Notes: a model not told the origin generated them from the letters alone. A DNA stretch of 64,000 nucleotides from Acidobacteriota bacterium (GCA_021794095.1 JAJYRN010000002.1:233076-297075); one strand, 5' to 3'. Counted from the stretch's first letter, positions 30,893 through 40,474 are shown. Made by a program: numbers and translations.

Positions 30893-32002
30893 ATGCGCGC
30901 CCTTGAGGTAGGCCAGGCCGCCTGGCACCGGATGCAGCGCCCCGCCACGTGGGGCGCTGTCCTGTTGTTCGGCCTGGCTTGGAATCTGGCGCGCTGGGGG
31001 CTTGGAGGTCCGCCCCGGGGGCCCTTGGAACTGGCCTCTCCCTTTGTCTGGGCGGGCCTTTTTCTGACGGTCACGCCGGTGCCCTGGCAGTGGAGCGGGG
31101 ACGAGGCGCCCACGGTGCGGGCCTGGCGGGGGCTGCTCCAGGCCCTGCCCTGGAACGTGCTCTGGGTGCTGGTGTTGATGTTGGCACTCGAGGCCGCGCC
31201 CCGGGGTATGCCGCGGGGCGGGAGGGGCCGGGGGCCCGGGATGCGGATGGGGCCGAGGGCCCATGGCCTGCTCCGGGCCGACCGGCCCTGGGGACATCTG
31301 CCTCCCCGCATGCTCCTGCTGGCCCTCACCAATCTGTCCGTCGCCGTCCTCCTGGGGTGGATCCTGGCGGAAAAGGAGCGGGCGGAAATCCTGGCGCGGG
31401 AATCCCGCCGGACCGCGGCCCAGGCCCAGGCCCGGGCCCTTCAGTCCCAGATGAATCCCCATGTCCTGTTCAACGCCATCGGCGGCCTGGCGGAGCTGGT
31501 GCGGGAGGATCCCGAGGCTGCCGAACGGGCGCTGGTGAGCCTGGCCGACCTGCTGCGCGGGCTCCTGGAACATGGCGCCTTGACAGTCGCGCCCCTGGCC
31601 CGGGAACGGGAACTGGTGGAGCGCTACCTGGTCCTGGAGCGCATCCGCCTGGGCCACCGGCTCGAGGTGGACTGGCAGTGGGAGGCCGCCCTGGAGGGTC
31701 TGAGCGTCCCGCCCCTGCTGCTTCAGCCCCTGGTGGAGAACGCGATCAAGCACGGCATCGCACCGAATCGTGGCGGTGGAACGATTCGCATCTCCCTGCG
31801 GGGCGAAGGCGAGGATCTGGAACTGGAAGTGGCCAACACGGGCCTTCCGCTCGATGCCGAGGCCCGGGAAGGAGTGGGGCTCCGGAACCTCCGGGAGCGG
31901 CTGAGCCTGCTCGGGCTCCCGGCGGGAGCCTTCCGTCTGCTCCGGGAGGGGCCGTGGACCCGCGCCAGGCTCCGCCTGCCCCGATCAGGGCGGCTGCCAT
32001 GA
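30893..32002 (+). CDS. LytS-type sensor histidine kinase
   Basis: ALQSQMNPHVLFNAIGGLAELV (His_kinase), PPLLLQPLVENAIKHGI, GVGLRNLRERLSLL. Confidence 0.92.
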   Translation: MRALEVGQAAWHRMQRPATWGAVLLFGLAWNLARWGLGGPPRGPLELASPFVWAGLFLTVTPVPWQWSGDEAPTVRAWRGLLQALPWNVLWVLVLMLALEAAPRGMPRGGRGRGPGMRMGPRAHGLLRADRPWGHLPPRMLLLALTNLSVAVLLGWILAEKERAEILARESRRTAAQAQARALQSQMNPHVLFNAIGGLAELVREDPEAAERALVSLADLLRGLLEHGALTVAPLARERELVERYLVLERIRLGHRLEVDWQWEAALEGLSVPPLLLQPLVENAIKHGIAPNRGGGTIRISLRGEGEDLELEVANTGLPLDAEAREGVGLRNLRERLSLLGLPAGAFRLLREGPWTRARLRLPRSGRLP

Positions 32003-32724
32003 GCAGCCCCCTCCGTGTCCTGGTGGCCGAGGACGAGCCCTACAACCTGCGCCGGCTGGTGCGCCTCCTCCAGGAGCAGGGCTGCGAGGTGGCCGCCGCC
32101 CTGGAGGACGGCTCGGCGGTGCTGGACTGGCTGGAGGCCGGCGGGCGGGCCGACGCCCTCTTCCTCGACATCCAGATGCCGGGCCTCTCGGGGTTGGACC
32201 TGGCTGCCGAAGCGCCCCGGGGGCTGCCCGTGGTGCTGGTGACGGCCTATTCGGAGCACGCGCTCCGGGCCTTCGAGCACGGCGTGGTGGACTACCTGCT
32301 CAAGCCCGTGACCGCGGAGCGTCTGGCGCGGACCCTGGAGCGCCTGCGGGAGCGTCCCGCACAGGATCCGCCGCGCGCGGGGCGACCTCCTGGGCCCTTC
32401 CGCTACGCCGTGCGGGCCCAGGAAGGACTGCTCTTCCTGGACCTGGCGCGGACCACCCATTTCACCTATGAGGACGAGACGGTCTGGGCCCACGCCGGAG
32501 GGCGTTTCCGGACGCTCTGGCGCACCTTGGCGGAGGCGGAGGAGGCTCTGGCGGGGCGTGGCCTGGTGCGCGGCCACCGCCACCTGCTGCTGCGCCCTGA
32601 GGCCGTGGTGGGCGTGCGTCCAGGGGAATACGGCCGACTGAGGGTGCGCCTAGCCGGGGATCAGGAGGTGGAGGTGAGCCGGGGTGCCGCGCCGACCCTC
32701 AAGCAGCGCCTCGGGCTGCCCTGA
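31999..32724 (+). CDS. LytTR-family response regulator
   Basis: Receiver VLVAEDEPYNLRRL...LFLDIQMPGLSGLDL...LKPVT; C-terminal LytTR-like RGHRHLLLRPEAVVGVRPGEYGRLRVRL. Confidence 0.9.
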   Translation: MSSPLRVLVAEDEPYNLRRLVRLLQEQGCEVAAALEDGSAVLDWLEAGGRADALFLDIQMPGLSGLDLAAEAPRGLPVVLVTAYSEHALRAFEHGVVDYLLKPVTAERLARTLERLRERPAQDPPRAGRPPGPFRYAVRAQEGLLFLDLARTTHFTYEDETVWAHAGGRFRTLWRTLAEAEEALAGRGLVRGHRHLLLRPEAVVGVRPGEYGRLRVRLAGDQEVEVSRGAAPTLKQRLGLP

Positions 32725-32725
32725 T

Positions 32726-33535
32726 TCAGAGAAACCGCAGGGGCTTCTCCTCCGGGGCGAAGCCATGCCGCACCGCTTTTTCGTAGAACAGGCCCAGGCT
32801 CTTCTGCTCGGCTTCGCCCAGGGTGTAGCTGATGTTCTCGGTGAGGTACTCGGTGAGCTCCAGCTTGGTCCAGCCGATGCTGCGGCGGGCTTCCTCCACG
32901 ATGGCGGGGAGCTGGCTCTGGCCCAGCTCCAGGCTCTTGTGGAAGAAGGGGGCCACGCCGCCCGGGACCGGCAGTTCCGGGGCGTCCTCGCGGACCAGCC
33001 AGAGGGCGAACACGAAGGGCAGGCCGGTCCAGGCATGCCATTCCTCGGCGAGGTCGAGGACGAAGAGATCCTGCTTGGGCGCCCGCATGGCCGAGTCCCC
33101 GATCATCAAGGCCGCGTCGTGCTGCTCGAGCATCGCCGCCAGGTCCGGTCCCATGTCCGCGATCGCGGGGGTCACGCCGTAGCGTTCCCGGAGCAGGAGC
33201 TGCCCCAGCACCACGCTGGTGCGGCTGGAGGTGTCGAGGGCGAGGGAGCGGATCTGCTCGGGCGGCACCTTGGAAAGGATCAGGACGCTCCGCACCCGCT
33301 TGGGGGAGGCGATGCAGAGGCCCGGCACGATGCGGAGCCCGGGGATCCGCAGGTATTCGATGGAGCTGACGATTCCCGCATCCACCTCCCCGGCCCGGAG
33401 GCGATCGGCGCAGACGGACGGATAGTGGAACTTGAGGTGGAAATATTCCCACCCGAGGCCATGCTTGAAACCCTGATTCAGAGGGGCGGCGTTCAGGTAG
33501 TCAATGATCGAGAGGCGGAAAGGACGGTCGCTCAT
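32726..33535 (-). CDS. mqnA: Chorismate dehydratase, futalosine menaquinone pathway
   Basis: LSIIDYLNAAPLNQGF, YPSVCADRLRAGEVDAGIVSSIEYLRI, ALDTSSRTSVVL, LMIGDSAMRA. Confidence 0.92.
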   Translation of the reverse strand: MSDRPFRLSIIDYLNAAPLNQGFKHGLGWEYFHLKFHYPSVCADRLRAGEVDAGIVSSIEYLRIPGLRIVPGLCIASPKRVRSVLILSKVPPEQIRSLALDTSSRTSVVLGQLLLRERYGVTPAIADMGPDLAAMLEQHDAALMIGDSAMRAPKQDLFVLDLAEEWHAWTGLPFVFALWLVREDAPELPVPGGVAPFFHKSLELGQSQLPAIVEEARRSIGWTKLELTEYLTENISYTLGEAEQKSLGLFYEKAVRHGFAPEEKPLRFL

Positions 33536-33585
33536 GCCTCGAGTCTACCGGACCCCCCGTCGGCACATCCTGCCATCATGCATCC

Positions 33586-34047
33586 ATGCATTTGTGGCAC
33601 TACGAGCTATCCTCGGTGATGGGGCCCCTGCGGGCGGCCTTTGATGGCCGTGGGCGATTGCACGAGCTGGCCCTCGGAGGGCTGGACCCGCGCAAGACCA
33701 GCCCGCTCCCTCCCAAGGAACAACGGGAGGCCAAGCGCTTCCTCGATCTTCAACTGGAGGCCTATCTCGCGGGTCGCCTGCGCACATTCACGGTGCCGCT
33801 CGATCCCCAGGGGACGTTCGTGGAACTGCGGGTCTGGGATGCGCTGCTGGCCATCCCCTATGGGCAGGTGACCCCCCCGGACGAACTCGCCGGCCACCTG
33901 CGCCTGGATCCGGGTGCCGTGGCGGCGGCCTGCGCCGCCAACCCCATCGCAGTGCTCATTCCCGCTCACCGGGTACCCCGGGAAGGCGACGGCCCCATGG
34001 CCGTGGCCCTGCGTGAACTGGAGGCTGGCCAGGGATGGAGGCGCTAG
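33586..34047 (+). CDS. Alkyltransferase-like protein: Ogt/MGMT fold with active-site Cys replaced by Ala (PAHRV)
   Basis: FVELRVWDALLAIPYGQVT...ANPIAVLIPAHRVPREGDG; GCT Ala codon at 33964-33966. Confidence 0.85.
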   Translation: MHLWHYELSSVMGPLRAAFDGRGRLHELALGGLDPRKTSPLPPKEQREAKRFLDLQLEAYLAGRLRTFTVPLDPQGTFVELRVWDALLAIPYGQVTPPDELAGHLRLDPGAVAAACAANPIAVLIPAHRVPREGDGPMAVALRELEAGQGWRR

Positions 34048-34586
34048 GGGAGAAAGCTGGCATCCTTGGGGCCATGGCCGGCCCCCTGCATCCGCTGCCG
34101 TCACCCCTTGGGCCCCTGGGGGCCGAGTTCGACGCCGAGGGGCGGCTGGTCCGGTTGGTGCGCTGCCGGGGCAGCGTGATCGCCCAGCCCCAGGGGCCCG
34201 AGCCGAAGCCGCTGCCCTTCCTCATCCGCCAACTGGCGGCCTATTTCGCCGGGAACCTCCGGAACTTCAACATCCCGTTCGCGCCTGGGGGCACGGACTT
34301 CCAGCGGCGGGTCTGGAAGGAACTGGGACGCATCCCCTACGGCCAGGCCATCTCCTATCTGGACCTGGCGCATCGCCTGGGGGATGAGAAGTGCATCCGC
34401 GCCGCCGCCCGCGCCAACGGCGCCAACCCCATCGCCATCCTCATTCCCTGCCACCGGGTGATCGGGTCAGATGGCTCCCTGGTGGGCTACAGCGGCGGGC
34501 TCGACATGAAGGAATACCTCCTGCGGCTGGAAGGCATCCTGCCCCCCGGGCCGCCCCAGCCGGCCCTGCCTTTCGATTGGGAATGA
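34035..34586 (+). CDS. Methylated-DNA--protein-cysteine methyltransferase (Ogt-like)
   Basis: FQRRVWKELGRIPYGQAISYLDLA...ANPIAILIPCHRVIGSDGSLVGYSGGLDMKEYLLRLE; alternative ATG start at 34074. Confidence 0.93.
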   Translation: MEALGEKAGILGAMAGPLHPLPSPLGPLGAEFDAEGRLVRLVRCRGSVIAQPQGPEPKPLPFLIRQLAAYFAGNLRNFNIPFAPGGTDFQRRVWKELGRIPYGQAISYLDLAHRLGDEKCIRAAARANGANPIAILIPCHRVIGSDGSLVGYSGGLDMKEYLLRLEGILPPGPPQPALPFDWE

Positions 34587-34592
34587 CGGCGG

Positions 34593-35849
34593 CTACCGCC
34601 TCAGCAGGGCCACGCACTCCACATGGTGGGTGAGGGGGAAGAGATCCAGGGCCGCCAGGGCCTCCAGCCGCCAGGCGGGGGCCAGGCGCTTCAGATCCCG
34701 GCAGAAGGCGGCCCCATCGCAGCCCACCAGCACCAGGGTCCGGGCGCCCGCAGTCTGGAGCCGCTCGCAGAGACCCGGAGTGAGGCCCGCCCGGGGCGGG
34801 TCCAGCAGGATCAGATCTTCCGCCGCGCCCAGGCCTTCCGGTACCCAGGCATCGGCGTCGGCCACCTGGCAATCGGCAGCCAGCCCCAGGGCCTCAAGGT
34901 TCCGCCGGGCCCAGGTCACCGCGTCCTCGCCGGATTCGACGAGGATCCGGTGCTGGAAACGGCGGCCCAGCAGGGCGGAGAAGAACCCCACGCCGCCGTA
35001 GAGATCGTAGAGGGTGGCGCCGCGCAGATCCCAGCCCTCCAGCAGTCCCCCGAAGGCCTGGGCGGCCCAGGCGGGGCTGACCTGGAAGAAGGCGCCGGGG
35101 CCGTGCTGGAGCGTGGTTGTGGGCAGCCGGTGGGTGACGGGGGCCTCGTCCCGTGTCCAGCCGTCGGGCTCCAGGCGCCAGGTGCGGCCCTTTTCGTCCG
35201 TGGCGCGCACCTCCCCCGCAGGGGTTCCGGTGGCCAATTCCCAGCGCTGGGGCCGGGCGGGCAGGGCCCGGCCTTCCATGGCGTCCTTGAGCCGGGGCAG
35301 GGCCGCGGACAGGGGCTCGGCCGCGGCGGGGCAGGCGGAGACGGCCACCAGGGCATGGCTGTTCCGGCGGTGGTAGCCCAGCGCCGCGCCGTCCCAGTGG
35401 AGCTGAATGCGGTGGCGCCGGGCCTCGGGCGGCGCCGGGTGCCAGGTCCAGTCCACCGCGCCGAGCTGCCGGTGGAACAAATCCGCCGCCATCTGGCGCT
35501 TCAGGTCGGGGCCATGATCCCCGGCTTCCCATAGCTCGCAGCCGCCGCAGGTGGACGCCACCGGGCAGGCCGCAGGTACACGGCGGGCGTCCGCCTTCAG
35601 CCAGCGGGTGATCCGGCCTTCACCGTGACGGGCCTTCCAGCGCACTTCGGCCTCGACGGTTTCGCCGGGAAACAGGGCCAGGGGCGCCTCCAGCAGCAGC
35701 AGCCGGCCATCGGACCCGTGGGCCACGCCCAGGCCGCCCCAGGCCAAGCGGTCCACCGTCCCCGACCAGGTCTCTGGCGGGGCAGGGGAATTCCGATATG
35801 CTGGCGGCACTGTTTTCTTCCCGGAGCTGGTCTTGCCTGTGCGCTTCAC
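34593..35849 (-). CDS. TrmA/RumA-family uracil-C5 RNA methyltransferase with TRAM-like N-terminus
   Basis: GTVDRLAWGGLGVAHGSDGRLLLLEAPL, CGGCELW, LYDLYGGVGFFSALL, DLILLDPPRAGL; start ambiguous (GTG 35849 or GTG 35810). Confidence 0.88.
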   Translation of the reverse strand: MKRTGKTSSGKKTVPPAYRNSPAPPETWSGTVDRLAWGGLGVAHGSDGRLLLLEAPLALFPGETVEAEVRWKARHGEGRITRWLKADARRVPAACPVASTCGGCELWEAGDHGPDLKRQMAADLFHRQLGAVDWTWHPAPPEARRHRIQLHWDGAALGYHRRNSHALVAVSACPAAAEPLSAALPRLKDAMEGRALPARPQRWELATGTPAGEVRATDEKGRTWRLEPDGWTRDEAPVTHRLPTTTLQHGPGAFFQVSPAWAAQAFGGLLEGWDLRGATLYDLYGGVGFFSALLGRRFQHRILVESGEDAVTWARRNLEALGLAADCQVADADAWVPEGLGAAEDLILLDPPRAGLTPGLCERLQTAGARTLVLVGCDGAAFCRDLKRLAPAWRLEALAALDLFPLTHHVECVALLRR

Positions 35850-37557
35850 GGTCGCGGTCCCTCCCGAGCACCGTAACACCCTCTCCAGCCGCGTCAGCCG
35901 GGAGATCAGGCCGGCGCTGGTCTGGCTTGAGGCCGGCCCGGCGGACGTGGTGCTGGGGGTGCCGGGTCAGGGTGAACTCGCCACCTGTGCCGTCTGGCCC
36001 GGGGAGGAAGCGGCTATCGCCCTGCTGCTGACCGCCTGGGAGCGTCTGAAGGACAAACGGGACATGGCGCGGCTCAACCGCGTGGGGCGAGCGCTGGCCT
36101 CGGAACAGAACCTGGACCGCCTGTTGGACCTGATCCTCACCTCCGCCCGGGAGCTGGTATCCGCCGAGGCCGGTTCCATCTATCTGGTGATCGGCGAGGA
36201 AGATGACCGCGAGCTGTTGTTCGCGCACACCCAGAATGCGCGGGTGAACTGGCCCTCGGAACGTTTCCGCATGCCGCTCACGCCCAAGGCCCTGGCCGGC
36301 TATGTGGCTTCCACGGGCAGCCTCGTCAATGTGGCCGATGTCTACGAACTTCCGCCGGAGGTTCCCTACGAGTTCAACCGTGCCTTCGACCTGCAGACGG
36401 GCTACCGGACCCAGTCCATGCTCGTGGTGCCCATGGTGGATACGGAAGGCGCCATTCTGGGCGCGCTGGCCCTCATCAACCGCCTGGAGGAACTGGAAGG
36501 CGCGGTCCGCGTCGTGCCCTTCCTGGCGGAGCACGCCAACCTCGCGCAAAGCCTGGCGGGCCAGGCCGGCGTCGCCGTGAAGAACGCCAACCTCCGGACC
36601 GAGATCGAACAGCTCTTCGAGGGCTTCGTGAACGCCTCGGTGACGGCCATCGAGGCGCGGGATCCAGTGACCAGCGGCCACTCGGGCCGGGTGGCCGAGC
36701 TCACCACCGGGCTTGCCGAGGCCGTCAACCGCACGCCCAACGGGCCCTATGGCGCATTGACCTTCACCGACCGGCAGCTCCGCGAGCTGCGCTACGCCAG
36801 CCTGCTGCACGATTTCGGCAAGGTCGGGGTCCGCGAACAGGTGCTGGTCAAGGCCAAGAAGCTGGAGCCCCACCAGCTTGAGCTCGTCCTCCAGCGCCTC
36901 CGTCAGCGGGAGCTGGAGGAGGCCCTGGGCCTTCTCTCCCAGGCCTGGAAGGGCGGGGAGGGTTTCGATCCCGCCCGGTGGGAGCAGGTCATCCGGGACC
37001 GCCGGGAAGAAACCGAACGCCTCATGCACCTGGTCCAGCAGAGCAACGAGCCCACGGTGCTGACCCAGGAGGTGGCCGAAGGCCTGGGCCTGCTGGAGGA
37101 TCTCCGCTTCACCCACTGGACCGGAGAGCAGAAGGAAGTGGTGGCGCCAGACGACCTGGCCTGCCTCCGGATCCGCCGGGGCAGCCTGTCTGAGGAGGAG
37201 CGCCGGCAGATCGAAAGCCATGTCACCCACACGTTCCGCTTCCTGGAGCGCATTCCCTGGACGAAGGATCTGGCGGGCATCCCCGACATCGCCTACGCCC
37301 ACCATGAGCGCATGACCGGCCGGGGCTATCCCCGGAAACTGGAAGGCGGCGCGATCCCGGTCCAGAGCCGGGCCATGGCCATTTCCGATGTCTTCGACGC
37401 CTTGACAGCCATGGACCGCCCCTACAAGGTGGCTGTTCCGGTGGACCGGAGCCTTGCCATCCTGGACGAGGAGGCCCGGGAGGGCGCCCTGGATCGCGCC
37501 CTGCTGGATCTCTTCATCGAGGCCCGGGTCTTCGAGCGGACGGTCCGGCCTTCCTGA
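35833..37557 (+). CDS. GAF-domain HD-GYP phosphodiesterase-like protein
   Basis: GAF region QNLDRLLDLILTSARELVSAEAGSIYLV; LLHDFGKVGV, AYAHHERMTGRGYPRKL, RAMAISDVFDALTAMDRPYK. Confidence 0.92.
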   Translation: MPVRFTVAVPPEHRNTLSSRVSREIRPALVWLEAGPADVVLGVPGQGELATCAVWPGEEAAIALLLTAWERLKDKRDMARLNRVGRALASEQNLDRLLDLILTSARELVSAEAGSIYLVIGEEDDRELLFAHTQNARVNWPSERFRMPLTPKALAGYVASTGSLVNVADVYELPPEVPYEFNRAFDLQTGYRTQSMLVVPMVDTEGAILGALALINRLEELEGAVRVVPFLAEHANLAQSLAGQAGVAVKNANLRTEIEQLFEGFVNASVTAIEARDPVTSGHSGRVAELTTGLAEAVNRTPNGPYGALTFTDRQLRELRYASLLHDFGKVGVREQVLVKAKKLEPHQLELVLQRLRQRELEEALGLLSQAWKGGEGFDPARWEQVIRDRREETERLMHLVQQSNEPTVLTQEVAEGLGLLEDLRFTHWTGEQKEVVAPDDLACLRIRRGSLSEEERRQIESHVTHTFRFLERIPWTKDLAGIPDIAYAHHERMTGRGYPRKLEGGAIPVQSRAMAISDVFDALTAMDRPYKVAVPVDRSLAILDEEAREGALDRALLDLFIEARVFERTVRPS

Positions 37558-37597
37558 GCCTCGGGCCCTCCGTTAGTCTGGAGGCTTGGAGTTCCGC

Positions 37598-38068
37598 ATG
37601 CCTGAACACGAGCCGAGGACCATTGACCTCCAGGGGATCCTTGATCTCCTGCCGCACCGCTATCCGATCCTCCTGGTGGATCGGATCCTGGACTACGAGC
37701 CCGGGCAGTGGATCCGCGGCCTGAGGAACATCAGCTACAGCGAGCAGGTCTTCCAGGGCCATTTCCCCGGCCGCCCCGTCTTCCCCGGCGTCTACATCCT
37801 GGAGGCCATGGCCCAGACGGGAGGCTGCCTGCTCCTCCAGGACATTGAGGATCGGCATCGGAAGGTGATCTACTTCATGGGGATTGATGGAGCGAAGTTC
37901 CGCAAGCCCGTGCTGCCGGGCGATCAGCTGGTGATGGAAGTCAAGGTGCTGCAACTCAAGGGCCGGATCTGCAAGATGCGCGGCGAGGCTTTCGTGGATG
38001 GCCAGAAAGTGGCTGAGGCCGAATTCATGTCCATGCTGATGGACCTGGCGGAGGGAGAAGGGAAATGA
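37598..38068 (+). CDS. fabZ: 3-hydroxyacyl-[ACP] dehydratase
   Basis: DLLPHRYPILLVDRIL, GHFPGRPVFPGVYILEAMAQTGG. Confidence 0.96.
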   Translation: MPEHEPRTIDLQGILDLLPHRYPILLVDRILDYEPGQWIRGLRNISYSEQVFQGHFPGRPVFPGVYILEAMAQTGGCLLLQDIEDRHRKVIYFMGIDGAKFRKPVLPGDQLVMEVKVLQLKGRICKMRGEAFVDGQKVAEAEFMSMLMDLAEGEGK

Positions 38069-38850
38069 GCGCGCAGATCCATCCCAGCAGTGTCATCAGT
38101 CCGGAAGCCCGCCTGGGCGAGGGCGTGATCATCGGCCCCTTCTGCTTCATCGAGGGCAACGCCGTGATCGGCGCCCGCACGCAGCTGCGGAGTCATGTGG
38201 TGATCGGCCCCCACACCGAGATCGGTGAGGACAACGATATCTTCGCCCATGCCACCCTGGGCATGGGGCCCCAGGATCTCAAGTTCAAGGGCGCTCCCAC
38301 TCGGCTGAAGGTGGGCGATCGCAACGTGATCCGCGAAGGCTGCACCATGCACCGGGGCACCGAGGGCGGCGGCGGACTCACCACCGTGGGCGACGACAAC
38401 TTCCTCATGACCGGTTCGCATGTGGCCCACGATTGCCATGTGGGCAGCCGCAATATCTTCGCCAACTGCGCCACCCTGGCGGGACACGTGGAAGTGGGTG
38501 ATGGCTGCAACATCGGCGCCTTCTCCGCGGTCCACCAGTTCTGCCGTGTGGGCGATCAGGCCTTCATGGGCGGCTTCACTGTAGCCACCCAGGATGTGCT
38601 GCCCTTCATGAAGACCGCCGGGGCCCGGGATACCAAAAGCTATGGCGTGAACACCATCGGCCTCCAGCGGAAGGGCTTCGCGCCGGAGGTGATCGAGGGG
38701 CTGAAGCGCGCCCATCGCCTGCTGTTCCACTCGGGCCTCCTGCGGGAGGAGGCCATGCAGCAGACCGAGCAGGAATGTGGTTCCATTGCTGAAGTGGCCT
38801 ATCTGCTTCGGTTCATTCGCGAATCGAAACGCGGCATCCACCGTGGTTGA
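38065..38850 (+). CDS. lpxA: Acyl-ACP--UDP-N-acetylglucosamine O-acyltransferase
   Basis: IHPSSVISPEARLGEGVIIGPFCFIEGNAVIGA, hexapeptide repeats, QFCRVGDQAFMGG; ATGA overlap with fabZ. Confidence 0.95.
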   Translation: MSAQIHPSSVISPEARLGEGVIIGPFCFIEGNAVIGARTQLRSHVVIGPHTEIGEDNDIFAHATLGMGPQDLKFKGAPTRLKVGDRNVIREGCTMHRGTEGGGGLTTVGDDNFLMTGSHVAHDCHVGSRNIFANCATLAGHVEVGDGCNIGAFSAVHQFCRVGDQAFMGGFTVATQDVLPFMKTAGARDTKSYGVNTIGLQRKGFAPEVIEGLKRAHRLLFHSGLLREEAMQQTEQECGSIAEVAYLLRFIRESKRGIHRG

Positions 38851-39754
38851 GCGCCGCCACGCCACCCTCGCCATCATCGGCCTTCCGAACGCCGGGAAAT
38901 CCACGCTCCTGAACGCCTTGTTGGGCCAGAAGCTGGCCGCGACCAGCCAGATCCCGCAGACCACCCGCACCCGCGTGCTGGGGGTGGTAAACCGGGGTGA
39001 TGTTCAGCTCGCCTTCCTGGATACCCCCGGCTTCCACCTGCCGAAACACATCCTCAACGAGCGGATGATGAGCCACGTTGAGCAGGCCCTGGAGGAAGCC
39101 GACCTGCTCCTGTGGGTGGTGGACGCCAGCGAGTTCCTCGGCGCCGGTGAGCGGGCCCTGGCCAAGCGCCTGAAGAAGCTGGGGCGGCCCGTCTACCTCC
39201 TGCTCAACAAGATTGATCTCGTCTCCAAGTCCCGGCTGCTGGAGAAGGTCGCCACCTACAAGGATCTTCTGCCCTTCAAGGAGATCATTCCTATCGGGGC
39301 CCGGCTGGGCCTGAACCTCGACCCCCTCTGGTCGCTGCTGGAGCGCGATGCTGCCCAGACCGGCTGGCCCTACGATCCGGACACTTTCACGGATCAGACG
39401 GAGCGTTCCCTGGCGTCGGAATTCATCCGCGAGAAGGTGCTCCGGAAGACCCGCGAGGAGGTGCCCCACGGAGTGGCAGTCCTCATCGAGCGCTGGCTGG
39501 AGGCTGGCCAGGAGGATTACCCGGAGGATCTCGGGCCCGAGGGTGTGTTCATCGCTGCGCGGATCCTCGTGGACCGCGATGGCCACCGGAAGATCCTGCT
39601 GGGTTCCCAGGGCGAGATGATCAAGGACATCCGGCAGAGCGCCCAGCGAGAGCTGCGCAAGCTGCTCCAGCGGCCGGTGCGTCTGGAACTCTTCGTGAAG
39701 GTGGACGAAGGCTGGCGGGACCGGCCCGAGAAACTGGACCGGCTGGAACTCTAG
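38843..39754 (+). CDS. era: GTPase Era
   Basis: GTG start; GLPNAGKSTLLNALLG, DTPGFH, NKIDLVSK; KH region LGSQGEMIKDIRQSAQRELRKLL. Confidence 0.95.
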   Translation: MVERRHATLAIIGLPNAGKSTLLNALLGQKLAATSQIPQTTRTRVLGVVNRGDVQLAFLDTPGFHLPKHILNERMMSHVEQALEEADLLLWVVDASEFLGAGERALAKRLKKLGRPVYLLLNKIDLVSKSRLLEKVATYKDLLPFKEIIPIGARLGLNLDPLWSLLERDAAQTGWPYDPDTFTDQTERSLASEFIREKVLRKTREEVPHGVAVLIERWLEAGQEDYPEDLGPEGVFIAARILVDRDGHRKILLGSQGEMIKDIRQSAQRELRKLLQRPVRLELFVKVDEGWRDRPEKLDRLEL

Positions 39755-39806
39755 GAGCCTGTCCAAGTATTCGCGGGGCGTTCCAATTACTTGGACAGGC
39801 TCCTAG
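39751..39806. repeat. 56-bp palindromic element: perfect 19-bp inverted repeats with 18-nt loop
   Basis: ctaggagcctgtccaagta ... tacttggacaggctcctag; contains stop codons of both era and the carbonic anhydrase gene. Confidence 0.9.
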
Positions 39807-40474
39807 ATCGAAAGGTCCGTGGCCCGGTGCTGTGCGTCCAGGGGTGCAGGCCCCTGGCTGCCGGTGACCGAGCCGTACTGCCCGCGATCGGGGTCGAAGG
39901 CGAACACCTCGCCGGTCTCGATCTTGTAAACCCAGCCATGAAGGTGCAGGGCCCCGCTGGCCACCGCCTTGGCCACGGCCGGATGGCTGCGCAGGTTTTC
40001 CAACTGCACCAGGACGTTCTCCTCCACGGTGGCGGTCAGCAGGGGTTTGCCCTGAAGGTGGCCGTAGCTCTCCCACATGATGCGTTCGGTCTTCCGGGCA
40101 TGGGACAGCCAGGCCCGGGTGGCGGGCAGCCCTTCCAGCTTGGCGGGGTCCAGCAGGGCCTGCATGGCGCCGCAGTTGGAGTGCCCGCAGATGATGATGT
40201 CCTTGACCTGGAGGGCCTCGACCGCGAACTCGATGCCGGCTGCCATCCCACCCATGCTTTCGTAAGGCGGGATGAGGTTCCCCACGTTGCGGAGGATGAA
40301 CAGCTCGCCCGGGCCCGTCTGGGTGATCAGGTTCGGATTGATCCGGGAATCGGAACAGGTGACGAAGAGGGTCTCAGGCTTCTGGCCATGCGCCTCCAGC
40401 TCCTCGAACAGCACCTGGTGGGAGCGGAAGACCTGGGTCTGGAACTGGTGGATGCCCTGGACGAGTTTCTGCAT
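39803..40474 (-). CDS. Beta-class carbonic anhydrase
   Basis: [47 protein letters not shown]. Confidence 0.95.
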   Translation of the reverse strand: MQKLVQGIHQFQTQVFRSHQVLFEELEAHGQKPETLFVTCSDSRINPNLITQTGPGELFILRNVGNLIPPYESMGGMAAGIEFAVEALQVKDIIICGHSNCGAMQALLDPAKLEGLPATRAWLSHARKTERIMWESYGHLQGKPLLTATVEENVLVQLENLRSHPAVAKAVASGALHLHGWVYKIETGEVFAFDPDRGQYGSVTGSQGPAPLDAQHRATDLSI

